A DNA stretch of 19,848 bases from Lachnospiraceae bacterium. Its GTDB lineage: Bacteria > Bacillota > Clostridia > Lachnospirales > Lachnospiraceae. This document shows, piece after piece, positions 1-7,705 of the stretch. How positions within the stretch are numbered: the first letter of the stretch is position 1; each line of letters opens with the position of its first letter. The notes beneath the pieces are model-generated. The model searched no databases and was not told where the DNA came from. It was given only the letters and a program-made list of their open reading frames with translations. Location: assembly GCA_024694785.1 (NCBI GenBank), contig JAILJL010000106.1, positions 1 to 19,848 of the forward strand. The letters are read 5' to 3'. The position numbers and the translations under genes were made by a program.

Positions 1-1
1 T

Positions 2-952
2 AAGGTGTTTTGTGATATAATAAAAACTGGCGTAATTAATAATCAGGATAAAAGAATACTAAAGTTTTGTGTCTCGGACTTTAGTGAAATAATAACAGAG
101 GCGACTGCGAGAGGAAAAGATGATGTAGAGGCAATTTTTCAGTATGATGCGGAAACTAAATGCATTATACCAGAAATGATTAGCATGACGGTAGGAAGAT
201 TCCTCGGCAGATATGGAAGGTTTTTCCCGGAATACAGAGATATCATTTATAAGGAAATTAACGATGAAAATAGTGTGCAAGTTAATATAGAGATGAATGG
301 GGAAAAGGACAATCTTTCTTATGATAACAATTATTGTAAAGCGAGATTGATATTATATGATATTGATCAAGCCACAATAGATAAATCAGAACAAATCTAT
401 ACATTAGAGGATATTTTTATAGAGAATAAAGAAGGTGAAATAGGCTTATATACACGAGATGGTAAGAAAATAGAAATAAATTGTGCATCAACATTGTCTC
501 CATCAAAATCAAAAATATACCGTCTTTTTTCATACTTGACCAATTTGGATTATTTACGAAGCCCTTTAGGCGGATTTGCCAAAAGTAGACTTGAACTGGA
601 TTTGGATTATCAGCCAAGGATTATAATCAATAATTTGCTGATAAGTCGTGAGAGAATAAGAATAGATAATTCCGAAATAGAAAAACTGAGAAGAATAAAG
701 AATGATGCGATAGAGTTGTTCCGATGGGCTGCACAAAAAAGAGTTCCTCCTGAGTTTTATGTTTATACTGATATGGACATTAAGCCAAGGTATTGTCGAT
801 TGGGGACGCAATATGATAATGCAAGCTTCTTTGCATTAATTAGCAATAGTAAACGCTATTTTTATATTGAGGAAGTTTATCCAAATCGTAATTCAAATAG
901 TGATATTAGCCCGTACAATATGGAGGTGCTTTGTAATTTATGTCTGAAATAA
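2..952 (+). CDS. LanB-type lantibiotic dehydratase family protein, C-terminal part (5' end outside window)
   Basis: The frame is open to the left edge, so the GTG at 5 is probably not the true start. Family enzymes transfer glutamate from glutamyl-tRNA to Ser/Thr of a precursor peptide, or in the PEARL branch add an amino acid to a peptide C-terminus. Counting from the codon at 5, I see the family pattern GRYGRF (68-73), an NLSYDNNY stretch (103-110), the YQPRI...LLISRERIRI block (202-220) that matches the 'PRI-g-vvisR-W-i' signature, and near the end FRWAAQKRVPPEFYVY (239-254) followed by FYIEEVYPN (286-294), like the 'W...lP..v.v' and 'l.E..p' blocks closing the glutamylation domain. The protein stops about 20 residues later, so no SpaB_C elimination domain is attached. 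The catalytic N-terminal half is not visible. Its last 13 bases overlap the next gene. Base use is AT-rich. The family call is fairly firm; dehydratase versus PEARL is open. Confidence 0.72.
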   Translation, partial: KVFCDIIKTGVINNQDKRILKFCVSDFSEIITEATARGKDDVEAIFQYDAETKCIIPEMISMTVGRFLGRYGRFFPEYRDIIYKEINDENSVQVNIEMNGEKDNLSYDNNYCKARLILYDIDQATIDKSEQIYTLEDIFIENKEGEIGLYTRDGKKIEINCASTLSPSKSKIYRLFSYLTNLDYLRSPLGGFAKSRLELDLDYQPRIIINNLLISRERIRIDNSEIEKLRRIKNDAIELFRWAAQKRVPPEFYVYTDMDIKPRYCRLGTQYDNASFFALISNSKRYFYIEEVYPNRNSNSDISPYNMEVLCNLCLK

Positions 953-2328
953 ATATTTATATGCCAGATATGTATGAATGCGGATTTAGCCCGTTAAAAT
1001 ACAAAAGTCAATTTGATCTATGGGGCATGGCGGCTTTATATCAAGGAATATGTATGTATGACGAATCGTTAAATCTAAGGAATCGTCTGGCTGAGTATGT
1101 ATTGGAAAAGGACGGATGCTTAGAAGTTAAATTAAAGAACCTTCTATGGCATGACGGAATGCCTATCAGTGCAGAGGATTTTATAGAGTCGTTTAAATTG
1201 TATTTTCCGAATAAAAAAACGGGAAGAATTCCTAATGGGATAGTATCTGAAATAATAGGCGCGGAAGAATACTATAATGGCAATAATGAACTTAAGGGGA
1301 TTGAGATTGTAGATAACCGTATATTTAGGATTAATCATGTTGCACAGAATTTATATATCAAAAATTTGCTGGTTCATCCGCTTATTCCGCGTCATACGAT
1401 GGGAATAGAGGATAATAGATATATTGGGTCTGGGGCATATATTCTGAAGAACTATGGCGAAAATTATGCTTATTTTGAACGTAATGATGGCTTTTGCTTA
1501 GGAACGCCTCGAATTAGGAAATTAAATTTGTATGGAGGAACAAAAGAGGAACAAATTCACCTTCTTGAGGAAAAAGAATTAACACTTACAATAATTGAGC
1601 CGGAAGACCTGAAGAATATTTCTGCTTCATTATTTGAGAATTATTATTTGTTTTCTTTACCGCAACCTATTACAACGGTATTAAAGATAAATCCAAAGTC
1701 GCCTATGTTTATGGATTTGAATATGAGAATGTCTGTCAGTCAAGCTATTAAAAGAGGGTTACTGGTGTATACCATGTTTAAAGATTATGCAGAGGCTACT
1801 TGGAGTTTTTATCCACCGATAATAGCAGAAAAGTATAATTGCAGGACTTTATACTTGGATATGGGATTAAAAGAAAGTATGCCTGAAAGAATAGTTATTG
1901 GAGTTTTATATAATTCAAGCGAGCATATAAAGCTTGCGGAGTTATTGAGTGAGGACTTAAAAGCTAAAACGGATGTGGTTATAATGCCAAGCGCTTCGCG
2001 AAGAGAAGCATTTGCAAAAGGAGCAGATGTATATATTGAGAATATGATGCATACTATTCTTCCGATATCGAATCAACTATTATATTGCAATTCGGAATTG
2101 TTTATAAAATCGGTACATTATAAGCGGCTAATAGAAATTGAAAAAAGTCTATATTTACAAAATAGCCAAGCACTTATTCGCGAATTTGCGATGGAGTGTG
2201 CAAGGTCTTTACCTGTTATTCCTATATATAGTAAGCACGAATTACAGTTGGTATCTAAGCGAGTTCATAATTTGAAACCGGATACACGGGGTGCATTATG
2301 GAATATACATGAAATAGAATTGGATTAG
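940..2328 (+). CDS. Leaderless SBP_bac_5 (OppA-like) solute-binding-domain protein
   Basis: A 462-residue protein resembling the extracellular peptide-binding subunit of oligopeptide ABC importers (SBP family 5). Supporting blocks are LWHDGMPISAEDFIESF (69-85), matching 'W-dG-p-tA-eDv--s', then VDNRIFRIN (124-132), LIPRHT (148-153), and YIGSGAYILKNY (161-172), matching the 'pvGTGPY-l' block. The N-terminus (MSEINIYMPDMYECGF) has neither a hydrophobic signal sequence nor a lipobox cysteine, so the protein probably stays in the cytoplasm. The ATG at 940 is the first in frame after a stop at 934. It overlaps the LanB-type gene by 13 bases and has GGAGGT at 922-927, an unusually long 12-base spacing, which suggests coupled translation. 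The ABC transporter gene follows after 9 bases. I infer a role in binding a peptide precursor or product, or in regulation as in SgrR. An importer role would need a permease that is not here. Confidence 0.7.
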   Translation: MSEINIYMPDMYECGFSPLKYKSQFDLWGMAALYQGICMYDESLNLRNRLAEYVLEKDGCLEVKLKNLLWHDGMPISAEDFIESFKLYFPNKKTGRIPNGIVSEIIGAEEYYNGNNELKGIEIVDNRIFRINHVAQNLYIKNLLVHPLIPRHTMGIEDNRYIGSGAYILKNYGENYAYFERNDGFCLGTPRIRKLNLYGGTKEEQIHLLEEKELTLTIIEPEDLKNISASLFENYYLFSLPQPITTVLKINPKSPMFMDLNMRMSVSQAIKRGLLVYTMFKDYAEATWSFYPPIIAEKYNCRTLYLDMGLKESMPERIVIGVLYNSSEHIKLAELLSEDLKAKTDVVIMPSASRREAFAKGADVYIENMMHTILPISNQLLYCNSELFIKSVHYKRLIEIEKSLYLQNSQALIREFAMECARSLPVIPIYSKHELQLVSKRVHNLKPDTRGALWNIHEIELD

Positions 2329-2337
2329 GAGAAAGAT

Positions 2338-3921
2338 ATGTATAGCTACTTGGTTAAGAATAAAGTATTGTTCTTTGCAGAAGTCATTATGGCAATAGGA
2401 CACGCATTGTTTGATGCAGCATTAGCCGTATCAATGGGACAAATGACAAATGCTGCAGTTGATGGCGAGTTAAAAGTATTACTATATTCATCAATGCAAA
2501 GCGTAGGATGTCTTATTGTAATCTACTTTTTTTCGGTTTTTGAAATGCGTTTTCGCAAAAAGCTGACAGGTAAGTGTCTATGTGCCATTAAAGAAGATAT
2601 ATATAAGGCAATATCTAAAAAGGGAGTAGCTTCAATGCACGAAAAGGCTGATTCCTTTTACATTAATCTTCTTCAGGGCGATATGGAGTTATTGGAAAGA
2701 GATTGCTTTGATTCATTGCTACGTGGAATCAATTTAACGATTCAAACGGTTTTTTGTGTAATTGCATTGAACTTTATAAGTGTTAAGTTGGTTATAATAT
2801 TCACGTTGTTATGTGTTTTCCCTCAATTAGCTTCACGTTTCTTTAGAAAAGCCCTGACTAAAAGAAAAGACGCTTTTTCTCTTCAAAATTCACGTTGCGT
2901 TCAGGCTGAAAAAGAATATATCGGTGGATTCGACACAATAGCATATTATTCTAAGTGGGAAGCTTTTATCTCCCGTTTGATGATAGAGGATAAGGCTTTG
3001 GAAGATTGTAGACGAAAGAGGGACGTCTGTCAGGTAAAGGTATCTTATGGAGTAACAACAATCAATATGATTGCTCAAATGTTATGCATGGCAGCAGCAG
3101 CATATTTTGTGGCAATCGGCGAGTTAAAGTTTGGCGCGCTTACAGCATCAACGCAGTTACTTAATTTTATATTCTCTCCATTAAATACAGTTATAAATTG
3201 TGTGTTGTCGATGCTTTCTACGCGAGGAGTTCGCGATAAAGTTGCACAGATTGTTGATTTTTCATCGGGAAACGGCAAAGAACGGTTTTCTTTAGGAGAT
3301 ATATCATTTTCGAATGTAACGGTAGGATATGGTGATAAGGCAGTTTTATGTGACTTTAGTTATATATTTACCAAAGGCGGAAAATATGCTATTATCGGTA
3401 GCTCCGGAGTGGGTAAAAGTACAATAGTAAAGGCACTAATGAGAACGGCAAGAGTTAATAAAGGTAGTATAACTATTGGAAATACTAATATAAAGGATAT
3501 TGCGCTTTCGGAATTATATAAAAATATACTATATGTACCACAAAAACCATATCTTTTCGAGGGAACTGTGCTGGAAAACATTAGTTTTTACGGTGACGAG
3601 GGAGCCGCAAGAAATGCAGCACGTGCAGCGGCTTTGCCGGATGAACTATTAATTCAACAAGCGGGAGGCGATTACGGTAATAAAATCTCCGGTGGGGAAA
3701 TGAGCCGTATTTCAGTGGCCAGAGCTTTTTGTTCAAATGCTTCGGTAATAATATTTGATGAACCGACAAGCGGCTTGGATCCGGAGACTGCAGAGGAGAT
3801 AGAAAAGAGAATATTGGATATAAAAGATAAGACAATTATAGTAATAACGCATAACTGGAATCAAACATATCTTGATATGTTTGATAAAGTAATAAATGTA
3901 ACAAACGGAGAACCGGCATAA
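2338..3921 (+). CDS. ABC transporter, fused permease and ATPase (exporter type)
   Basis: A 527-residue half-transporter that should act as a homodimer in the inner membrane. The first ~290 residues hold several hydrophobic segments (around 10-35, 50-68, 132-165, 240-290), as in type IV exporters. The ATPase follows: Walker A GSSGVGKS (354-361), Q-loop YVPQKPYLFEGTVLENISFY, signature SGGEMSRISVARAF (from 451), Walker B VIIFDEP with D474 and E475, D-loop SGLDPE and switch histidine H505 in ITHNW. All catalytic residues are present, so it should hydrolyse ATP. It is slightly shorter than typical ~580-residue exporters and has no peptidase C39 domain, so it would not itself cleave a leader. AGGAG at 2327-2331 sits 6 bases before the ATG and overlaps the stop of the preceding gene. 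Context suggests export of, or immunity to, the peptide product of the LanB-type locus. The ABC call is firm; the substrate is inferred. Confidence 0.9.
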   Translation: MYSYLVKNKVLFFAEVIMAIGHALFDAALAVSMGQMTNAAVDGELKVLLYSSMQSVGCLIVIYFFSVFEMRFRKKLTGKCLCAIKEDIYKAISKKGVASMHEKADSFYINLLQGDMELLERDCFDSLLRGINLTIQTVFCVIALNFISVKLVIIFTLLCVFPQLASRFFRKALTKRKDAFSLQNSRCVQAEKEYIGGFDTIAYYSKWEAFISRLMIEDKALEDCRRKRDVCQVKVSYGVTTINMIAQMLCMAAAAYFVAIGELKFGALTASTQLLNFIFSPLNTVINCVLSMLSTRGVRDKVAQIVDFSSGNGKERFSLGDISFSNVTVGYGDKAVLCDFSYIFTKGGKYAIIGSSGVGKSTIVKALMRTARVNKGSITIGNTNIKDIALSELYKNILYVPQKPYLFEGTVLENISFYGDEGAARNAARAAALPDELLIQQAGGDYGNKISGGEMSRISVARAFCSNASVIIFDEPTSGLDPETAEEIEKRILDIKDKTIIVITHNWNQTYLDMFDKVINVTNGEPA

Positions 3922-3940
3922 GAATAGTTAGATAGATTAA

Positions 3941-4022
3941 GGTTTGAACCTGCGGTCTCGCCTTCGGCTCAGACCCTCTGCGCTCTAACGGTGCATTAGT
4001 GACACTAGAAGTAGCAGGTTCA
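3941..4022. other. tRNA-like inverted-repeat element, possible tRNA remnant or island border
   Basis: A structured, more GC-rich patch follows the AT-rich operon. A perfect 9-bp inverted repeat (TGAACCTGC at 3945-3953, GCAGGTTCA at 4014-4022) encloses a hairpin GGTCT/AGACC (3954-3958 with 3971-3975, with an inner GCC/GGC), a second helix TGCGC/GTGCA (3979-3983 with 3991-3995, 7-base loop) and TAGTG/CACTA (3997-4007). Read on the minus strand it contains GGTTCAAACC, like a T-loop, and TTAGAGCGC, like the end of a D-arm. No complete cloverleaf with acceptor stem and 7-base anticodon loop can be folded, so I do not call a tRNA gene. It may be a degraded tRNA, an attachment-site remnant, or a small structured RNA element. 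Confidence 0.4.
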
Positions 4023-4023
4023 T

Positions 4024-4060
4024 ATTAAAAGCTCCACACTTAAAATGTGGAGCTTTTAAT
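4024..4060. terminator. Bidirectional intrinsic terminator between the ABC operon and the esterase pseudogene
   Basis: A perfect 15-bp stem (4024-4038 with 4046-4060) has a 7-base loop. Its base is AATTAAAA/TTTTAAT-type, giving a T run on either strand. It lies between two converging transcription units and can end both. Confidence 0.88.
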
Positions 4061-4061
4061 A

Positions 4062-5347
4062 TTACTGTGCGTTCTGATATTCATCAATAACAAGATATGC
4101 GCCCATATTAGGGTCTTCTATCATTTCAATCTTGGTATCAAGCTTTAATACTTTATACAATCCGTTACCAACAGGATCCCAACTTGGAAGTCCAGTGCCT
4201 TTAGGATTGCCGGTCTTAACAAAATTCACAACATACTGTTGCATTATATCCGAAAGCTTAAAATCTTCTTCATCATATAAAAATCCGTGTCTCCACAGAT
4301 TGCCATATAGATAAGGCATCTCACCCGCATGATAATTGGAAAGTGACTTATTGGTCTTCGTAAAGCAATACTCATATGTCGGACGACCCTGCGATACCAT
4401 GAATCTATTCCATACAAAATGCGAATATGAGAACCACAATGCGGAATACGCTGTATTCAAGGCTCCCTTTGCATCTCCGAGCTTATCTATAACAAAGTGC
4501 TGGTCACGCTGTGGGGTATCCACAGGAACCACCTTCGCGAGCTTTTCTGCATAATCTCCTACTGCCGCAGACAATAGCTTGATATAATTATCTGCTGTTG
4601 CTTCATAAGCCATCATGAATACGTCTGCTTCTTTTGCGTTATACCCGTTTAAAAGCGCTTTCTCGTGATTCATTCCCTTTTCATATGTAATATATGGCAT
4701 TTCCGCTATGGCATACCCATCAACAGTCATCGATGAATGTGTTGTTTTGGTCTTAAGCAATTTCTCTGCCGGAATATCTCTAAGAGCTGCCGATGAAGTT
4801 ACGTTGAATTCTTCTCGCATTTTGTTGCCCGTTTCTATTGCTTCTTCATATGCATAAGCGAATCCATAAAAGGTGCCGTCCTTGTCTGCATCGCCATGGG
4901 TCCGAACTTATCGCATTTTTTAACGCCTTCCCATCCGCTATGCTTCTGTGGTTCCTTGAAGCGCAACTCTCCGACCGGCGCTTCTGCATATGGGATTCCG
5001 GCGTATACGCGAACCGTCTTGTCTTCGTTATATACACCGGTTAACTCTCCCTGCGTAATTTGAATCACTTCCGTTATTTCCGGATTCTTATTGTCTACTG
5101 CAGGAAGCCTCTTTAAAGGTGGTGCGGTAACAATATAATTTACGACTATTAGAACAAGAAAGCCTGCCCACAAGGCAAATCCGTATCGCTTTGCGTAAAC
5201 ACCGTGTCTGACAAGCTCGTGTCGTCCGATAATTGCTGCTGCACATAATACGCAGGCAATTATCCACCCTACTATCGTATTCTTTGACAGTTCCAATACG
5301 ACAAGGTAAAACAAAGTGACAACTACCATTAAAACACTGAATATCAT
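4062..5347 (-). pseudogene. Type B carboxylesterase, inactivated by internal deletion and frame change
   Basis: The 5' part (5347-4835, 170 residues) starts at an ATG with AGAAGGAGAG just upstream. It encodes about three membrane segments (near 2-20, 26-42, 58-74), then the esterase N-terminal block with VRVYAGIPYAEAPVGELRF and a 'GPMAMQ' stretch, and stops at 4835-4837. The 3' part continues in another frame. It is readable from about 4900 as ...AYAYEEAIETGNKM and then to 4062, with ALRDIPAEKLL, a VDG block, an NAKEADVF block where the family has its acidic triad residue, and YHAGEMPYLYGNLW with the catalytic His. The roughly 150 residues between these parts in intact relatives (SEDCL, HGGG oxyanion loop, GESAG nucleophile) are missing. 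The nucleophile serine is therefore lost as well as the frame, so a single sequencing error cannot explain it. An intact parent would have been a membrane-anchored ester hydrolase. The 252-residue frame from 4820 is unlikely to be functional. Confidence 0.83.
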
Positions 5348-5411
5348 ATGTCTCTCCTTCTATTTGGTTTTTTCTATAATTCTACTATAGCGTAATTATC
5401 CAAATACAACA

Positions 5412-5433
5412 AGACCGCGATTACTCGCGGTCT
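5412..5433 (-). terminator. Intrinsic terminator after mgtE
   Basis: A 9-bp perfect stem AGACCGCGA/TCGCGGTCT with a 4-base loop lies 22 bases beyond the mgtE stop. On the minus strand it is followed by TGTTGTATTT, a moderate T run. Confidence 0.75.
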
Positions 5434-5454
5434 CATAAATCTATATCTTTTATT

Positions 5455-6828
5455 TTACAATGTTATGTGGAAAAATGCGGTTGCTATTCTAAAGTAAACC
5501 AGTATAGAACAGGTATCGACAACTGTTGTAATTAACGGTGCCGCCATAAGTGCCGGGTCAAGTCGAAGCTTCTTTGCAATAAGCGGCAAAACTCCGCCGA
5601 TAAACTTTGCCAGCATTATCGTGCATATAAGTGAGCCCGCAACTACTATCGCTATGCTCAAATTATGGTAGAATATGTAAATTCTTAATCCATTTACTAT
5701 TGAAAGAATAATACCTACTATAATTGATACTCCGAACTCTTTAAAGATTACCTTGAATATATCTTTAAAGACAATCTCATCAAGTGCGATACCACGAATT
5801 ATAAGGGTCGATGCCTGCGATCCGCAGTTACCGCCGGTATCCATCAACATCGGTATAAATGATACCAGAAGCGGTACTGCCGCAAATGCGCTTTCATACT
5901 TAGTGATTATAATTCCCGTTATCGTTGAAGAAAGCATGAGTACAAGTAACCATACTATTCTGTTCTTGGCATGCTTAAAGATCGAAGTCTTAAAATAAGT
6001 ATTGGAAGCATCATAGATAGCTGCCATCTTTGTAATATCTTCCGTGTTCTCATCCTGCAAGACATCGATAGCATCGTCGACCGTTACAATACCTACAAGA
6101 CGATTCTCTTTATCTACTACCGGAAGTGCGAGGAAATCGTACTTATTAAACATCTTCGCAACGTCTTCCTTATCATCAAGGGTATTAACCGTGATGACGT
6201 TGGTCTCCATAATGTCCGATATATACTGGTCATCTTTTGCAAGAAGCAGGTCTTTAATCGTACATACGCCGATAAGCGTTCTGCTGTCTGTTACGTAACA
6301 GGTATATATCGTCTCCGAATCGGGAGCTTTTTCCCGGATTCTGGTAATTGCCTCCTTTATCGTCATGTTCGGTTTGATATTAATATACTCCACCGTCATG
6401 ATCGATCCGGCGGAATCATCCGGATACTTAAGAAGTTCGTTGATCTGGCTTCTTGTCTTCGCATCGGTATTCCTTAAGATTCTCGCTACAACATTGGCCG
6501 GCATCTCTTCGATAATATCGACCGTATCATCAAGGAACAAGTCGTCAATGACGATCCCCAACTCCTTATCGGTTAAGGCATTGATAAGGACCATCTGATG
6601 CTCATGCTCCATTCTGGCAAATACTTCCGCTGCTTCTTCTTTCGCTAAAAGACGGAACAGTATCGGTATATGCTCCTCTTCCATTCCTTCAAAAAGCGCC
6701 GCAATATCGGCTTCATTCATTTCGTTTAAATGCTTCTTTAATTCGGTATATCTTCTCTCCGAAAAAAGTTTCTTGATTTCCTCTACGCTTTCTTCGGTAA
6801 GGTTGGTATCTACATACTGCTCTTTCAT
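5455..6828 (-). CDS. mgtE: Magnesium transporter MgtE
   Basis: A 457-residue Mg2+ channel of normal family length. Residues 1-135 form the acidic helical MgtE N domain (for example LLAKEEAAEVFARM and IIEEMPANVVARIL). Residues about 138-260 hold a CBS pair (SAGSIMTVEYINI opening, LPVVDKENRLVGIVTVDDAIDVL closing). From 291 to the end come about five membrane helices, with the conserved MDTGGNCGSQ block and AAPLITTVVDTC, whose Asp438 corresponds to the ion-selecting aspartate of Thermus MgtE. In known members Mg2+ binding to the cytosolic domains closes the pore. The ATG has AGAGGAAT directly upstream. The gene starts 26 bases after rsmI and is the last of a long co-directional run. No M-box riboswitch fits into the 26-base gap, so its expression is probably tied to the upstream genes. 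Confidence 0.96.
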   Translation of the reverse strand: MKEQYVDTNLTEESVEEIKKLFSERRYTELKKHLNEMNEADIAALFEGMEEEHIPILFRLLAKEEAAEVFARMEHEHQMVLINALTDKELGIVIDDLFLDDTVDIIEEMPANVVARILRNTDAKTRSQINELLKYPDDSAGSIMTVEYINIKPNMTIKEAITRIREKAPDSETIYTCYVTDSRTLIGVCTIKDLLLAKDDQYISDIMETNVITVNTLDDKEDVAKMFNKYDFLALPVVDKENRLVGIVTVDDAIDVLQDENTEDITKMAAIYDASNTYFKTSIFKHAKNRIVWLLVLMLSSTITGIIITKYESAFAAVPLLVSFIPMLMDTGGNCGSQASTLIIRGIALDEIVFKDIFKVIFKEFGVSIIVGIILSIVNGLRIYIFYHNLSIAIVVAGSLICTIMLAKFIGGVLPLIAKKLRLDPALMAAPLITTVVDTCSILVYFRIATAFFHITL

Positions 6829-6854
6829 AATTCCTCTGTAACCTTTCCTCGTAA

Positions 6855-7691
6855 TTAAATAAGCGCATTATACACGTCACGCTTCGAAAGACCACGTTCT
6901 TTTGCCACTACCTTCATGGCTTCTTTCTTATCCATTCCGGTATCGGTATACTTCTTCACGTGTTCTTCGATAGTAAGACTTTCGTATTGTGCTTTTACCT
7001 CGTTCTCGCACTCTTCCTTGCTCTTACCCTCTATTACAAGTACATACTCGCCCTTTGGCTCATTCTCGGAATAGTAATTAATCGCCTCTTCCAGCGTCGT
7101 ACGATTAACATTTTCATGTAACTTGGTAAGTTCTTTTACTACTGATATACCTCTACGCCCCAGTGTGTCATACAATTCCTGCAACGTCTTCAACAGATGA
7201 TGCGGGGCTTCATATATAATTATAGTTCTCGTCTCTTCTTTAAGTTCCTCGAGAACCCGCTTCTTTTCTTTCTTATCCTTTGGCAGAAACGCCTCAAATG
7301 CAAAGCGTCTCGTTTTCTGTCCGGATAGTGCAAGAGCCGATACTACGGCTGATGCTCCCGGAAGAATGGTTACGGGTACGCCTTCCTCATAACAGATTCT
7401 TACGAGCTCTTCTCCGGGATCCGATATTCCCGGCATGCCCGCATCCGTTATAAGCGCAATATCCTTACCTGCCTTAAGGATATTAACAAGCTCGTACGCT
7501 TTATCTATCTTATTAAATTCATGATAACTTGTCATCGGCGTCTTAATCTCAAAATGGTTAAGAAGCTTGATGGAATTCCTTGTGTCCTCCGCGGCTATCA
7601 AATCGACTTCTTTTAAGATTCGTAAGACTCTTAATGTGATGTCTTCAAGATTGCCGATCGGTGTCGCACACAGATAAAGCGTGCCTGCCAT
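6855..7691 (-). CDS. rsmI: 16S rRNA (cytidine1402-2'-O)-methyltransferase RsmI
   Basis: A cytosolic SAM-dependent enzyme that 2'-O-methylates C1402 in the decoding centre of 16S rRNA. The N-terminus GTLYLCATPIGNLEDITLRV is the family hallmark. AAEDTRNS (34-41), ITDAGMPGISDPG (81-93) and ILPGASAVVSAL (109-120) follow, as expected for a tetrapyrrole-methylase fold. The C-terminus (SLTIEEHVKKY... GLSKRDVYNAL) looks like the RsmI helix-turn-helix tail. I choose the ATG at 7691 (278 residues) because AAAGGAGAG lies just upstream. A TTG at 7709 would add 6 residues and overlap the trmN6 stop, but it has no ribosome site of its own. The neighbour trmN6 is also its neighbour in Bacillus (yabB-yabC), so this is a translation-maintenance cluster. 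Confidence 0.95.
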   Translation of the reverse strand: MAGTLYLCATPIGNLEDITLRVLRILKEVDLIAAEDTRNSIKLLNHFEIKTPMTSYHEFNKIDKAYELVNILKAGKDIALITDAGMPGISDPGEELVRICYEEGVPVTILPGASAVVSALALSGQKTRRFAFEAFLPKDKKEKKRVLEELKEETRTIIIYEAPHHLLKTLQELYDTLGRRGISVVKELTKLHENVNRTTLEEAINYYSENEPKGEYVLVIEGKSKEECENEVKAQYESLTIEEHVKKYTDTGMDKKEAMKVVAKERGLSKRDVYNALI

Positions 7692-7705
7692 ATTGCTCTC
7701 CTTTA

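Noticed and set aside
3941..4022. A genuine tRNA gene on the minus strand
   Set aside because: The T-stem and acceptor do not pair and no 7-base anticodon loop forms, so it is kept only as a tRNA-like element.
4062..4820. A separate 252-residue protein from the ATG at 4820
   Set aside because: The esterase reading frame continues upstream of this ATG, and the content matches the C-terminal half of a carboxylesterase lacking its nucleophile region.
5971..6477. A 168-residue plus-strand frame opposite mgtE
   Set aside because: It is antisense to a strongly conserved gene, has no ribosome site and shows no recognisable motif, so it is a shadow frame.
6829..6854. An M-box riboswitch controlling mgtE
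   Set aside because: Only 26 bases separate rsmI and mgtE, far too short for an M-box.
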